NCBI RefSeq assembly: GCF_003967355.1
Contig: NZ_BIFH01000020.1
Coordinates: 62,001-126,000 of the forward strand
Direction: 5' to 3'
Length of the DNA stretch: 64,000 nt
DNA from: Embleya hyalina
GTDB lineage: Bacteria; Actinomycetota; Actinomycetes; Streptomycetales; Streptomycetaceae
In this document: in pieces, positions 16,362-24,290 of the stretch
How the letters are laid out: each line of letters begins with the position of its first letter
Position numbering within the stretch: the first letter of the stretch is position 1
Position numbers and translations under genes: made by a program
Notes under the pieces: generated by a model
The model's database searches: none
What the model was told of the DNA's origin: nothing
What the model saw: only the letters and a program-made list of their open reading frames with translations

Positions 16362-18167
16362 GTGCGCGAGTGCAGCGTCCCGGCCCTGGCCGAGGTTCCC
16401 GCCGAGGGCAACCTGACCGACCTCATCAAGCGCAATGCCGCAGAGGCACCGGATGCCCCGGCGCTGGCCCGCAAGGTGGGCGGACGCTGGACGGACGTGA
16501 CCTCGACCCGGTTCCTGGCCGAGGTGTACGAGGTGGCCAAGGGCCTGATCGCGGCGGGCATCGAGCCCGGCGACCGGATCGGCCTGATGTCGCGCACGCG
16601 CTACGAGTGGACGCTGCTCGACTTCGCCATCTGGTGCGCCGGCGCGATCTCGGTACCGGTGTACGAGACCTCCTCGGCCGAGCAGATCGAGTGGATCCTG
16701 TCCGACTCGGGGGCGCGGGCGGTGGTCGTGGAGAACGCGGCGCACCAGGGCGCGGTCGACCGGGCCCGCGAGCGGCTGCCGGAGCTGGCCCACGTGTGGC
16801 GGATCGACGAGGGCGACGGCGAGGCCGCGGTGCCGGCGCTCACCGCCGCCGGGCGCGAGGTGCCCGACGCGGTGGTCGACGAGCGGTGCGCCGGCCTGCG
16901 CGCCGACTCGGTCGCCACCATCATCTACACCTCGGGCACCACCGGGCGGCCCAAGGGCTGCCTCCTCACGCACGGCAACTTCCAGGCCGAGCTGGGCAAC
17001 GTGGTCGCGCTGCTGAGCCGGCTGTTCGTGCCGGAGAAGTCGAGCTGTCTGCTGTTCCTGCCGCTCGCCCACGTGCTGGGCCGGATCCTGGAGATCGGCT
17101 GCATCATGGCCCGGGTCCGGGTCGGGCACTGTCCGGACGTCAAGCAGCTCACCGGCGAACTCCAGGCCTTCCAGCCGACCTTCGTACTCGCCGTGCCGCG
17201 CGTGTTCGAGAAGGTCTACAACGCGGCCTCGGCCAAGGCGCAGGCCGACGGCAAGGGCAAGATCTTCGAGATGGCCGCCGATACGGCGATCGCGTACAGC
17301 GAGGGCATGGACAGCGCGAGCATCAGCCTGGGCCTGCGGATCAAGCACAAGGTCTTCGACAAGCTGGTCTACGGCAAGCTGCGCGCGGCGCTCGGCGGCC
17401 GGGCCACGCACGCCATCTCCGGCGGCGCCCCGCTGGGTACCCGACTCGGCCACTTCTTCCGCGGCATCGGCTTCACCGTCCTGGAGGGCTACGGCCTGAC
17501 CGAGACCTGCGCCGCGCACACGGTCAACCCCGCCGAGGGCATCCGGATCGGCACGGTCGGTCGGCCGGTGCCGGGCTCGGCCGTCCGGATCGCCGAGGAC
17601 GGCGAGATCCTGGCCAAGGGCCCGAACGTGTTCACCGGCTACTGGAAGAACGACGCGGCCACCGCCGACGCGTTCGAGGACGGCTGGTTCCGCACCGGCG
17701 ACATCGGCGTCCTGGACGACGAGGGCTTCCTGACCGTGACCGGGCGCAAGAAGGAGATCCTGGTCACCGCGGGCGGCAAGAACATCGCGCCGGCCCTGAT
17801 CGAGGACCGGATCCGGGCCCACCCGCTGATCAGCGAGTGCATGGTGGTCGGCGACCGTCGCCCGTTCGTCGGCGCGCTGATCACCATCGACCCGGAGGCC
17901 TTCCCGACCTGGAAGGAGCAGAACGGCAAGCCCGCCGACGCGACGGTCGCCGACCTCGCCGACGACCCGGACCTGCTGGCCGCCGTCCAGGACGCGGTCG
18001 ACGAGGGCAACAAGGCCGTTTCGCGTGCCGAGGGGGTGCGCAGGTTCCGCGTGCTGACCATCAACTTCACCGAGGAGAGCGGCCATGTGACGCCGTCCCT
18101 CAAGCTCAAGCGCAACCTGGTGCTCAAGGACTTCGAGCAGGACATCGAGAAGATCTACGAGAGCTGA
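16362..18167 (+). CDS. Long-chain fatty acid-CoA ligase (AMP-forming)
   Basis: A 601-residue adenylate-forming enzyme that activates fatty acids to acyl-CoA. The AMP-binding loop is YTSGTTGRPKG (189-199), followed by the EGYGLTETCAAHT motif (about 380), WFRTGDIG with the adenosine-binding Asp, and the hinge plus C-terminal domain GRKKEILVTAGGKNIAP. GTG 16362 is preceded by GAGGAG at a five-base spacing; upstream residues have poor codon bias. The size and motif set match FadD15/AMP-dependent synthetases of actinomycetes, which are often essential for fatty-acid use. A palindrome upstream may bind a lipid-responsive repressor. The stop is followed by a strong hairpin shared with the convergent glycosyltransferase gene. 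Confidence 0.93.
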   Translation: MRECSVPALAEVPAEGNLTDLIKRNAAEAPDAPALARKVGGRWTDVTSTRFLAEVYEVAKGLIAAGIEPGDRIGLMSRTRYEWTLLDFAIWCAGAISVPVYETSSAEQIEWILSDSGARAVVVENAAHQGAVDRARERLPELAHVWRIDEGDGEAAVPALTAAGREVPDAVVDERCAGLRADSVATIIYTSGTTGRPKGCLLTHGNFQAELGNVVALLSRLFVPEKSSCLLFLPLAHVLGRILEIGCIMARVRVGHCPDVKQLTGELQAFQPTFVLAVPRVFEKVYNAASAKAQADGKGKIFEMAADTAIAYSEGMDSASISLGLRIKHKVFDKLVYGKLRAALGGRATHAISGGAPLGTRLGHFFRGIGFTVLEGYGLTETCAAHTVNPAEGIRIGTVGRPVPGSAVRIAEDGEILAKGPNVFTGYWKNDAATADAFEDGWFRTGDIGVLDDEGFLTVTGRKKEILVTAGGKNIAPALIEDRIRAHPLISECMVVGDRRPFVGALITIDPEAFPTWKEQNGKPADATVADLADDPDLLAAVQDAVDEGNKAVSRAEGVRRFRVLTINFTEESGHVTPSLKLKRNLVLKDFEQDIEKIYES

Positions 18168-18217
18168 GCGCACGCGGGCGGGCCCGGGCGGGCCCACGCG
18201 CGCGGGCGCGACGCATC

Positions 18218-18257
18218 GAGGGCGGGCGGCTCCGGGAATCCCGGGCCGGCCGCCCTC
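18218..18257. terminator. Bidirectional hairpin between acyl-CoA ligase and glycosyltransferase
   Basis: GAGGGCGGGCGGCTCCGGGA pairs with TCCCGGGCCGGCCGCCCTC almost perfectly, with a very short loop. It lies between the stops of two convergent genes and so can serve both. Confidence 0.8.
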
Positions 18258-18271
18258 GGCGCGTGTGTCGC

Positions 18272-19414
18272 TCAGCCCGCCTTCGGGTCGAGCAGTGCCC
18301 GGAGGCGTTCCGAGAGCAGGTCCCACCGCCAGGCCCGCTCCACCCAGCCGCGGCCCGCCGCGCCCATCCGGGCGGCCCGCTCCGGGTCGGCCAGCAGGCC
18401 CGCGACCCGGTCGGCGACGGCGGCCGGCGAGTGGCCGTCGACCACATGACCCGTCTCGCCCTCGAGGACCGCGTCGGGCGCGCCGCCCGAATCGCCCGCC
18501 ACCACCGGCCGGCCCACCGCCGACGCCTCCAGGTAGACGATCCCCAGGCCCTCCACGTCCAGGCCGCGACGCCGGGTGCGGCACGGCATCGCGAACACGT
18601 CGCCCGCCTCGTGGTGCGCGGGCAACTCGGCCCACGGGACCGCACCGGTGAACACCACCGAGTCGCGCACGCCGACCTGGTCGACCATCGTCTCCAGGCG
18701 GTCCCGGTACGGCCCGGCGCCCACGATCAGCAGCGCCGCGTCCGGCACCCGGCGGCGGATCCTCGGCAGCGCGTGCACGAGTACGTCCTGGCCCTTGCGC
18801 GGCACGAGTCGCGACACGCAGACCACCACCGGCCGATCGCTCAGGCCGTGCCGGGCGCGCACCTCGGCACCGCCGACGTCCGGGCGGAACACGGTCTCGT
18901 CCACGCCGGGCGGCAGTTGCACCATGCGCGCGGCGGCGGCCGGGGTGAGCGCCGGCGCGATCCTGCCCCGGGTGTACTCGCCCAGGTAGGTGACCGTGTC
19001 CACCCCCTCGCCGATCCGCCGCAACAGCCGCCTGGCGCCGGGCAGCGCGGCCCAGCCCGCCTCGTGTCCGTGCGTGGTGGCCACCAGCCGCTCCACGCCG
19101 ACCGCCCGCAGGCTCGGCGCCATCAGGCCCAGCGGCGCCGCCGCGCCGAACCACACGGTGTCGCAGCCCTCGGCCCGGGCGATCTCCCGGGCCCGGCGTA
19201 CCGCACCCGGCGTGGGCACCAGCATCGACGTACGATCACGCACCACCGGGAAGGGCTGCGCCGCGTCGAACGCGACCGTCTCGGCCCGGTCCCGCCACGA
19301 GGACGTGTAGACCACGACGCCGTCCGCGGGCAGCCGCAGCGCCATGGAGTGCACGAAGGACTGGATGCCGCCGGGCCGGGGCGGGAAGTCGTTGGTGACG
19401 ATCAAGGTCTTCAT
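18272..19414 (-). CDS. GT4 glycosyltransferase, PimB-like (phosphatidylinositol mannoside synthesis)
   Basis: A 380-residue GT-B enzyme. The N-terminal loop DFPPRPGGIQSFV binds the acceptor, VSRLVPRKGQDVLVHAL begins the nucleotide domain, and the donor site is GLGIVYLEASAVGRPVVAG with the family Glu-x7-Glu arrangement (EGLGIVYLE). The pattern is that of PimB/PimB-prime mannosyltransferases that add mannose from GDP-mannose to PIM1 at the cytosolic membrane face. ATG 19414 gives MKTLIVTNDFPP, typical of the family; GTG 19417 is directly upstream. The neighbouring polyprenol-phosphate-type glycosyltransferase fits a role in envelope glycolipids. The sugar is inferred. Confidence 0.85.
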   Translation of the reverse strand: MKTLIVTNDFPPRPGGIQSFVHSMALRLPADGVVVYTSSWRDRAETVAFDAAQPFPVVRDRTSMLVPTPGAVRRAREIARAEGCDTVWFGAAAPLGLMAPSLRAVGVERLVATTHGHEAGWAALPGARRLLRRIGEGVDTVTYLGEYTRGRIAPALTPAAAARMVQLPPGVDETVFRPDVGGAEVRARHGLSDRPVVVCVSRLVPRKGQDVLVHALPRIRRRVPDAALLIVGAGPYRDRLETMVDQVGVRDSVVFTGAVPWAELPAHHEAGDVFAMPCRTRRRGLDVEGLGIVYLEASAVGRPVVAGDSGGAPDAVLEGETGHVVDGHSPAAVADRVAGLLADPERAARMGAAGRGWVERAWRWDLLSERLRALLDPKAG

Positions 19415-19482
19415 CACGAACGAGGATCCCAGACCCGGCGCGCCGTCCGGCGGAAGGATCCGGTCGAAGCGGGCACTCTCTG

Positions 19483-19488
19483 TACGAT
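19483..19488 (+). promoter_or_regulatory. -10 box of a probable leaderless promoter (GT87-type gene)
   Basis: TACGAT ends six bases before GTG 19495, and no ribosome binding site is present. Confidence 0.5.
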
Positions 19489-19494
19489 CCGTCG

Positions 19495-20796
19495 GTGAGC
19501 CTTCCCTCCTGGCACCGCGCGCGGCATCCGTTCCGGACGCCGTCGAGCGCGCTCTGGGCCGTCGTGCTCGTCTGGGCGGCGACCCGGGCGGTGTTGCTGC
19601 TGACGGCGATGGAAGTGGTGCCCAATCCCTGGCCGTTCGTCACCGGTGACGCGCGGGCGATCTACCGCGAGTGGTTCCACGTGTTGCGCTCGGGGACCTT
19701 TCCGGTGGACGACGTGCGCTGGCAGTACCCGCCGGGCGCGGCCGGGGTGTTGCTGCTGCCCGGGCTGCTGCCGTTCGACTACGCGACGTCGGTGTACCTG
19801 CTGATGCTCGTCGCCGACGCGGCGGTGGTGTGGCTGCTGGCCCGGGGTGTCCCGCGCGGGGTGCCGCCGTACGGCGCGGCGTTGTGGGTGGTGGCGGTGC
19901 CGCTGCTCGGGCCGATAATCCTGGCCCGGTACGACCTCGCGGTGACCGCGCCGACGGTGGCGGCGCTGGTGCTGATCACGGGCCGGCGCGCCGATCGACA
20001 CCGGCTCGCGGGGCTGCTGGCGGGCGTCGCGACGGCGATAAAACTCTGGCCGGCGCTGATCTTCGTGGGGTTGCGGGGGCGCCGCGGGCCGGCCCGGGTG
20101 TACGCGTGGGCCCTGCTCGGCGCCGCGGTGGTGGTGCTCGGCTTCGCCGCCGCGCTGCCGGGGGCCTTCGCGTTCCTGGGCTACCAGCGCGAACGCGGGA
20201 TCGAGGTGGAGTCGGTGTTCGCCCTGCCGTTCCACCTCGCCTCCTGGTGCGGGTGGAGCGGGCAGGTTCGGGAAAGCTACGGATCGCTCGAATTCCACGG
20301 TCCGTACATCACCGCGGTCGGCCGGCTCAGCCTGCTCGCCAGCGTGCTGGGCTTCGGGTGGCTGCTGCTGTGGCGGGTGCGGGCCCGCCGGTTCACCGCG
20401 ACCACGGCGCCCGACGCGGCGCTGTGCGCGATGTTGATCTTCGTGACGACGAGCCGGGTGATCAGCCCGCAATATCTGGTGTGGCTGATCGGCCTGGCGG
20501 CGGTGTGCCTGCTGCGGCCGGACACCACCCAGCGCCCCGTGGCCGTACTGCTGCTGTGCGCGATGCCGCTGACCACCCTGGAATTCCCGATCTGGTTCGG
20601 CGAACTCCTCCGCAGCGACCCACCCGCGGTCCTGGCCCTGACCGCCCGCAACACCCTGCTGGTGACGGCGACGGTGATGTCGGCCCGGCGGCTGTGGCGG
20701 GCGAGCCGCGTTGTCGACGACACGACCCCGGCGGCCCCCACGACACCCCCGAGCCCGACGGACCCGCACCGATCCGCGGCGAAATCCACCGTGTAG
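19495..20796 (+). CDS. Polytopic GT87/DUF2029-type mannosyltransferase
   Basis: A 433-residue integral membrane protein with about ten hydrophobic helices. The acidic Asp in VTGDARAIY at the end of the first loop and the WQYPPGA motif are characteristic of DUF2029/GT87 (and GT-C) enzymes, which use polyprenyl-phosphate mannose outside the membrane to extend lipomannan or PIMs. YGSLEFHGPYI and SRVISPQYLVWL lie in later loops. The C-terminal 35 residues are Thr/Pro-rich and cytosolic or disordered. GTG 19495 is the start and appears leaderless. It diverges from the PimB-like gene, supporting a joint role in glycolipid assembly. Confidence 0.85.
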   Translation: MSLPSWHRARHPFRTPSSALWAVVLVWAATRAVLLLTAMEVVPNPWPFVTGDARAIYREWFHVLRSGTFPVDDVRWQYPPGAAGVLLLPGLLPFDYATSVYLLMLVADAAVVWLLARGVPRGVPPYGAALWVVAVPLLGPIILARYDLAVTAPTVAALVLITGRRADRHRLAGLLAGVATAIKLWPALIFVGLRGRRGPARVYAWALLGAAVVVLGFAAALPGAFAFLGYQRERGIEVESVFALPFHLASWCGWSGQVRESYGSLEFHGPYITAVGRLSLLASVLGFGWLLLWRVRARRFTATTAPDAALCAMLIFVTTSRVISPQYLVWLIGLAAVCLLRPDTTQRPVAVLLLCAMPLTTLEFPIWFGELLRSDPPAVLALTARNTLLVTATVMSARRLWRASRVVDDTTPAAPTTPPSPTDPHRSAAKSTV

Positions 20797-20916
20797 GCAC
20801 GCCGAACGGCGCGCCACGCCCCTTCGACACCATCGCAAGCCCCCGACGCGCCGACCACACGCCTGTGCACGACCCACCGCCCACAACACACTGGAACCCG
20901 ACGACCGCAACGACTC

Positions 20917-21069
20917 TCGTTCGCGCTCCTGGCCAAGTGGGCGCTCAAGCCGACCACGGCCGAGGAGGAGGACCGCGCCGTCTTCGAGATGCCGGAGCGC
21001 CGCGAACGCGAATTCGTCGAGCACAAGCGCCGGGAAGCCACCAGGTGTCGGCGGGACGGTTGCTCGTGA
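20917..21069 (+). pseudogene. Coding-like remnant without a start codon
   Basis: In the 316 bases between the GT87-type gene and the M48 peptidase, one frame reads as a typical high-GC3 coding sequence of about 50 codons (LLAKWALKPTTAEEEDRAV, FEMPERREREFVEHKRRE, ending CRRDGCS and TGA at 21067-21069). No ATG, GTG or TTG with a ribosome site precedes it; the only internal start is an ATG near 20991. It looks like the 3' end of a decayed gene. I do not recognise the parent family. The rest of the gap (20797-20916) shows no coding bias. Confidence 0.35.
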
Positions 21070-21112
21070 CCGTCGTCCGCATACGGCCCGGCCCATGAGC
21101 CCGGCCGCGCGG

Positions 21113-22381
21113 CTACCCCTTGCCGTGCAGGCGTTCCCAGTCTCGTGCCGAGGCGATGCGTTCGGGGGCGGACGGGTGGGAGGCGAAGAGGAATTGCAGG
21201 ATCGGGTTCGGGGTGACGTTGGAGCGGTTGGTCACGGCCAGGCTGTGCTGCATGCGGATGAACGCCTCCGGGTCGCGGGTCAGGTCGAGGGCGTGTACAT
21301 CCGCCCGGGCCTCCAGGCGGCGGCTGATCAGCATCTCGCCGGGGCCGGCCAACGTGCCGATCACCGCGACCGCCGCGAGCAGCAGGGCGAGCGAGCGCGG
21401 GTCGCCCGCCGCGTCCGCGCCGGCCCGACGCAGCAGCGGCGACCAGGACATCAGCAGACCGAGGCCGCAGACACCGGCGGCCATCGCGGCGGCGCCGATC
21501 AGCGTGCCGTGCAGCACGTCGTTGCGCTTGGCGTGGCCCAGTTCGTGTGCCGCGATCAACTCCACCTCGCGCGGATCCGCGTCGCGCACGGTGGTGTCGT
21601 AGACCACGATCCGCCGAGTGGAGCCGAACCCGGACACGTACGCGTTGAGCGCGGTGGTCCGCCGCGACGCGTCCGCGACCAGCACGTCCTTCACGGGCAC
21701 CCCGTCCCGCTCGGCGAGTTGCATGAGCGAGGTGCGCAGCGGCCCGTCGGGCATCGAGTGGAACCTGTTGAAGGCCGGCTCGACCAGCAGCGGGTACAGG
21801 AACGAGATCGCCACCACGAGCAGCGCGCCCCCGCCGGCCGCGATCAGCCAGCCGGCCCGGGGCAACGCCCGGACCAGCGCGTACAGGGCGAGCACCACCA
21901 CGAGCAGCAGCCCGGTGGACATCGCGAAGCCCTTGCCCAGATCGGCCCACCAACTCGCCCAGCTCTGCACGGACAACCCGTGGCGCCGCCGGACCACCTC
22001 CAGGCGGGCCGCGAACGGCAGCGTGGCCAGCCGACCGATCAGCGCGAGCGCCAACCCGCCGAGCAGGATCCGCCAGGCCCAGCCGCCGCCCAGGGGTCGG
22101 GCCACCGCCTCGATGATCCGCGCCCCCGCCGGGGTGAGCCCGAGCACGAGGGACACCACCAGGGACAGCGCCATGGACAGGTAGGCGGGTGGGCGCGCGG
22201 CCCGGGCCAGCGCCTGTCCGCGGGCGATCTCGGCGGCGGTGAAGTCCCGGGCCGCGTCCGGGTGGGTGAACCCGCCCGGCGGCTCCGGCAGCGGACGCCA
22301 CGGCGTGGTCACCACGACCGCCACGAGCAGCACAGCGCCCGTGCAGATCAGGCAGATCAGCAACAACCTCTGGACCGACAT
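21113..22381 (-). CDS. M48 family membrane zinc metallopeptidase (Ste24/CAAX-protease-like)
   Basis: A 422-residue integral membrane protease. Zinc ligands are in AAHELGH (HExxH) and the downstream Glu in LEARADVHALDL, the layout of M48 (Ste24p, HtpX). About five to six membrane helices precede the active site and two more follow between HExxH and the third ligand, as in Ste24. The C-terminal region SHPSAPERIA is also typical. In bacteria these enzymes take part in membrane protein quality control or peptide processing. The gene lies 16 bases downstream of the next metallopeptidase gene on the same strand, so the two are probably cotranscribed. Confidence 0.9.
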   Translation of the reverse strand: MSVQRLLLICLICTGAVLLVAVVVTTPWRPLPEPPGGFTHPDAARDFTAAEIARGQALARAARPPAYLSMALSLVVSLVLGLTPAGARIIEAVARPLGGGWAWRILLGGLALALIGRLATLPFAARLEVVRRRHGLSVQSWASWWADLGKGFAMSTGLLLVVVLALYALVRALPRAGWLIAAGGGALLVVAISFLYPLLVEPAFNRFHSMPDGPLRTSLMQLAERDGVPVKDVLVADASRRTTALNAYVSGFGSTRRIVVYDTTVRDADPREVELIAAHELGHAKRNDVLHGTLIGAAAMAAGVCGLGLLMSWSPLLRRAGADAAGDPRSLALLLAAVAVIGTLAGPGEMLISRRLEARADVHALDLTRDPEAFIRMQHSLAVTNRSNVTPNPILQFLFASHPSAPERIASARDWERLHGKG

Positions 22382-22397
22382 GCCCGCCGTGCCCCCG

Positions 22398-23780
22398 TCA
22401 TTCGGCCTGCGTCCGCAGGTAGTCGAGCCAGGTCTTGGTGAACGCGTCGGGGCCGGTGCCCAGGACGGACACCATCGCCGACGACAGGGCCGACGCCGAG
22501 TCGGGCGCGCCGACCCCGGGCGGCCGTTCGGCGCCGACGGTACGGTACAGCTCGACCAGCTTGGCCCGGCCCCACCGCTCCGCGATCAGTTTGCAGGCCA
22601 GCCACCCCATCTCGTACGCCTGGGGCAGGTCCTCCTGCGTGGTCTCGAAGCCGGCGTCGGCGGGCAGCTGTACGGGCACCTTGCCCGCCTTGACGTCGCG
22701 GCGCAGTTCGGGGGCGGCGGTGCGCATCGTCTGCGCCGACTCGAGGTAGCCGACGTAATCCGCGAACCCCTCGGAAAGCCAGGTCGGCGTCCACGCGCGG
22801 GTGAACGCGCGGCTCGCCACGTGGGTGATCTCGTGCGTCATCACCACCCGGCGCTCCAGGTCGCCCAGCTCGCGGAACGCGTCCGGGTTGACGATCACCC
22901 GGTCGGCGGCGGCCGCGTCGGCCGCCGCGCCGCGCTCGCCGGTGGTGACCGCGGCGATCTTGGCGTACTTGCTCGGTTCGGCGCCGAGCAGCCGGGCCAT
23001 CTCCGCCTGGGTGCCGGGCACCACCACCACCGCCCGCCCGGGCCAGGACTCGCCCCACACCGCGCTCACCTGCGGCACGGCCTTGTCGGTGGTGTCGGCG
23101 AACTCGCGCAGCGCGGCGCGGGTGCCGATGCCGAGCACGATGCTGTGCGTGCCCTGGACCACGGTGACCGGACCCAGGTCCCACACCTGGGCGGGGGTGC
23201 GCATCCCGGCGGCGGCGCCGTCGCCGTCCGCGGCGAGGTACCAGGTACCGCCGCGCAGGACGAAGGTCGGGAACTGCGGCACCCGCACCGGCGCCACGTC
23301 GTGTCCGGTGATCCGGTAGAGCAGGTCCACCTGGGCGGTGAACACGGGCCCGCCGAGCGCGCTCTTGCGCGCGGCGGGGAGGTCGAACGCGTCGGGCGTG
23401 ACCATCTCGTACTCCCACGCGGCGAACGGCACCTCGGCGATGTTGTCGAAGACGCCGATCTGGTTCTGCCGAAACGTCGGGTTCTGCGGGTCGAGGGTGG
23501 ACACGAGCGCCTCGCGGTCCCGGGTGCGGAACGCGTTCGCGCGCCGCTCCAGGAGCGCGCCGATCGCTATCCGGCGGGCGTTGGCGTGTTGCTCGCCGTC
23601 GCCGCTCGCCCCGGGGCCGGCGGAGCGGCCGGCGTGGATGCCGGGAGGGGTGCGGGTCACCGTGTCGGCGACGAATCGGGTCACCCCGAGGACGGCCCCG
23701 AGTTGGGCGAGCGCGCACACCACGACCAGAACGGGCAGCAGGCTGCGGATCCGGCGCGCGGCCCGATTCGGGTCATCCAC
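22398..23780 (-). CDS. Membrane-anchored gluzincin-like metallopeptidase
   Basis: A 460-residue protein with one N-terminal membrane helix (about 13-36) and a large outside part. The catalytic site is VVMTHEITHVASRAF (HExxH) with the third ligand in WLSEGFADYVGY, the thermolysin-like gluzincin pattern. An N-terminal SnoaL/NTF2-like region (about 75-200) precedes it. GTG 23780 has no ribosome site but TACGAT sits six bases upstream, so it is probably leaderless. It forms a two-gene unit with the M48 peptidase, suggesting joint roles in envelope protein turnover. The substrate is unknown. Confidence 0.82.
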   Translation of the reverse strand: MDDPNRAARRIRSLLPVLVVVCALAQLGAVLGVTRFVADTVTRTPPGIHAGRSAGPGASGDGEQHANARRIAIGALLERRANAFRTRDREALVSTLDPQNPTFRQNQIGVFDNIAEVPFAAWEYEMVTPDAFDLPAARKSALGGPVFTAQVDLLYRITGHDVAPVRVPQFPTFVLRGGTWYLAADGDGAAAGMRTPAQVWDLGPVTVVQGTHSIVLGIGTRAALREFADTTDKAVPQVSAVWGESWPGRAVVVVPGTQAEMARLLGAEPSKYAKIAAVTTGERGAAADAAAADRVIVNPDAFRELGDLERRVVMTHEITHVASRAFTRAWTPTWLSEGFADYVGYLESAQTMRTAAPELRRDVKAGKVPVQLPADAGFETTQEDLPQAYEMGWLACKLIAERWGRAKLVELYRTVGAERPPGVGAPDSASALSSAMVSVLGTGPDAFTKTWLDYLRTQAE

Positions 23781-23786
23781 CGCTCG

Positions 23787-23792
23787 ATCGTA
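23787..23792 (-). promoter_or_regulatory. -10 box of a probable leaderless promoter (metallopeptidase)
   Basis: TACGAT on the minus strand is followed by six bases and GTG 23780, with no ribosome binding site. Confidence 0.5.
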
Positions 23793-23874
23793 ACGTGGGC
23801 CCGCGTGCTCCCCGCCCGGAACGGGGACCGAAGGCGCGGCGAGCGGGTGTCGCCGACCCGCCCCGCCGCCCGGT

Positions 23875-24225
23875 TCACCCCCGGCGGTCGGCCGGGCGGC
23901 GAACGGTCGGCGACTCGCCGCTCTCGCGCACCGACCCGCCCGGCGCGGCGAACATCCCCTCCGCCGCGAACAGGCGCAGCGCGGTCAGCGTCTCCTCGTC
24001 CAACTCGATGTAGTCGGGCCGACCGGCGGGGTCGGGGTGCGACCCGGGGTCGGCCGGATCGCCGAGGTCGCCGAAATCACCGAAAGAAGCGGTATTGGAT
24101 AATTCGGGCGATATGTCGATGCCGATGGCTCGGGCGCCGATCAGGGCCGGCCCGATCGAAGCCGGGATCGCGCAGCCGGCGCCGGCGCGCCCTCGGCCGC
24201 GGTGTGTTCGACAGGCGATGCGCAT
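23875..24225 (-). CDS. Small hypothetical protein with a TTA leucine codon
   Basis: A 116-residue protein with no recognised domain. The C-terminal half (DYIELDEETLTALRLFAAEG, about 71-90) is a well-formed helix region. The N-terminus is Arg/Cys-rich then hydrophobic (PASIGPALIGARAIGIDI). The start is secure: GGGGGAGGAG lies four bases before ATG 24225. Codon 42 (24100-24102, complement) is TTA, the rarest codon in these genomes, and the surrounding stretch 24080-24125 is less GC-rich than its neighbours. In Streptomyces, TTA codons need the bldA tRNA, so expression may be delayed until development. It lies downstream of the NYN-domain gene. Confidence 0.65.
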   Translation of the reverse strand: MRIACRTHRGRGRAGAGCAIPASIGPALIGARAIGIDISPELSNTASFGDFGDLGDPADPGSHPDPAGRPDYIELDEETLTALRLFAAEGMFAAPGGSVRESGESPTVRRPADRRG

Positions 24226-24259
24226 GTGACTCCTCCCCCTCGTCGACCTTCCTCGTCAA

Positions 24260-24277
24260 CGGTAGGGAGCACTACCG
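24260..24277. promoter_or_regulatory. Inverted repeat between NYN gene and TTA gene
   Basis: CGGTAG-GGAGCA-CTACCG is a perfect six-base inverted repeat, 13 bases after the NYN-domain stop and upstream of the TTA gene. It could be an operator or a weak terminator. TTGACC on the minus strand lies just upstream, so a promoter for the TTA gene is plausible here. Confidence 0.35.
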
Positions 24278-24290
24278 ACACGCGGTGCGG

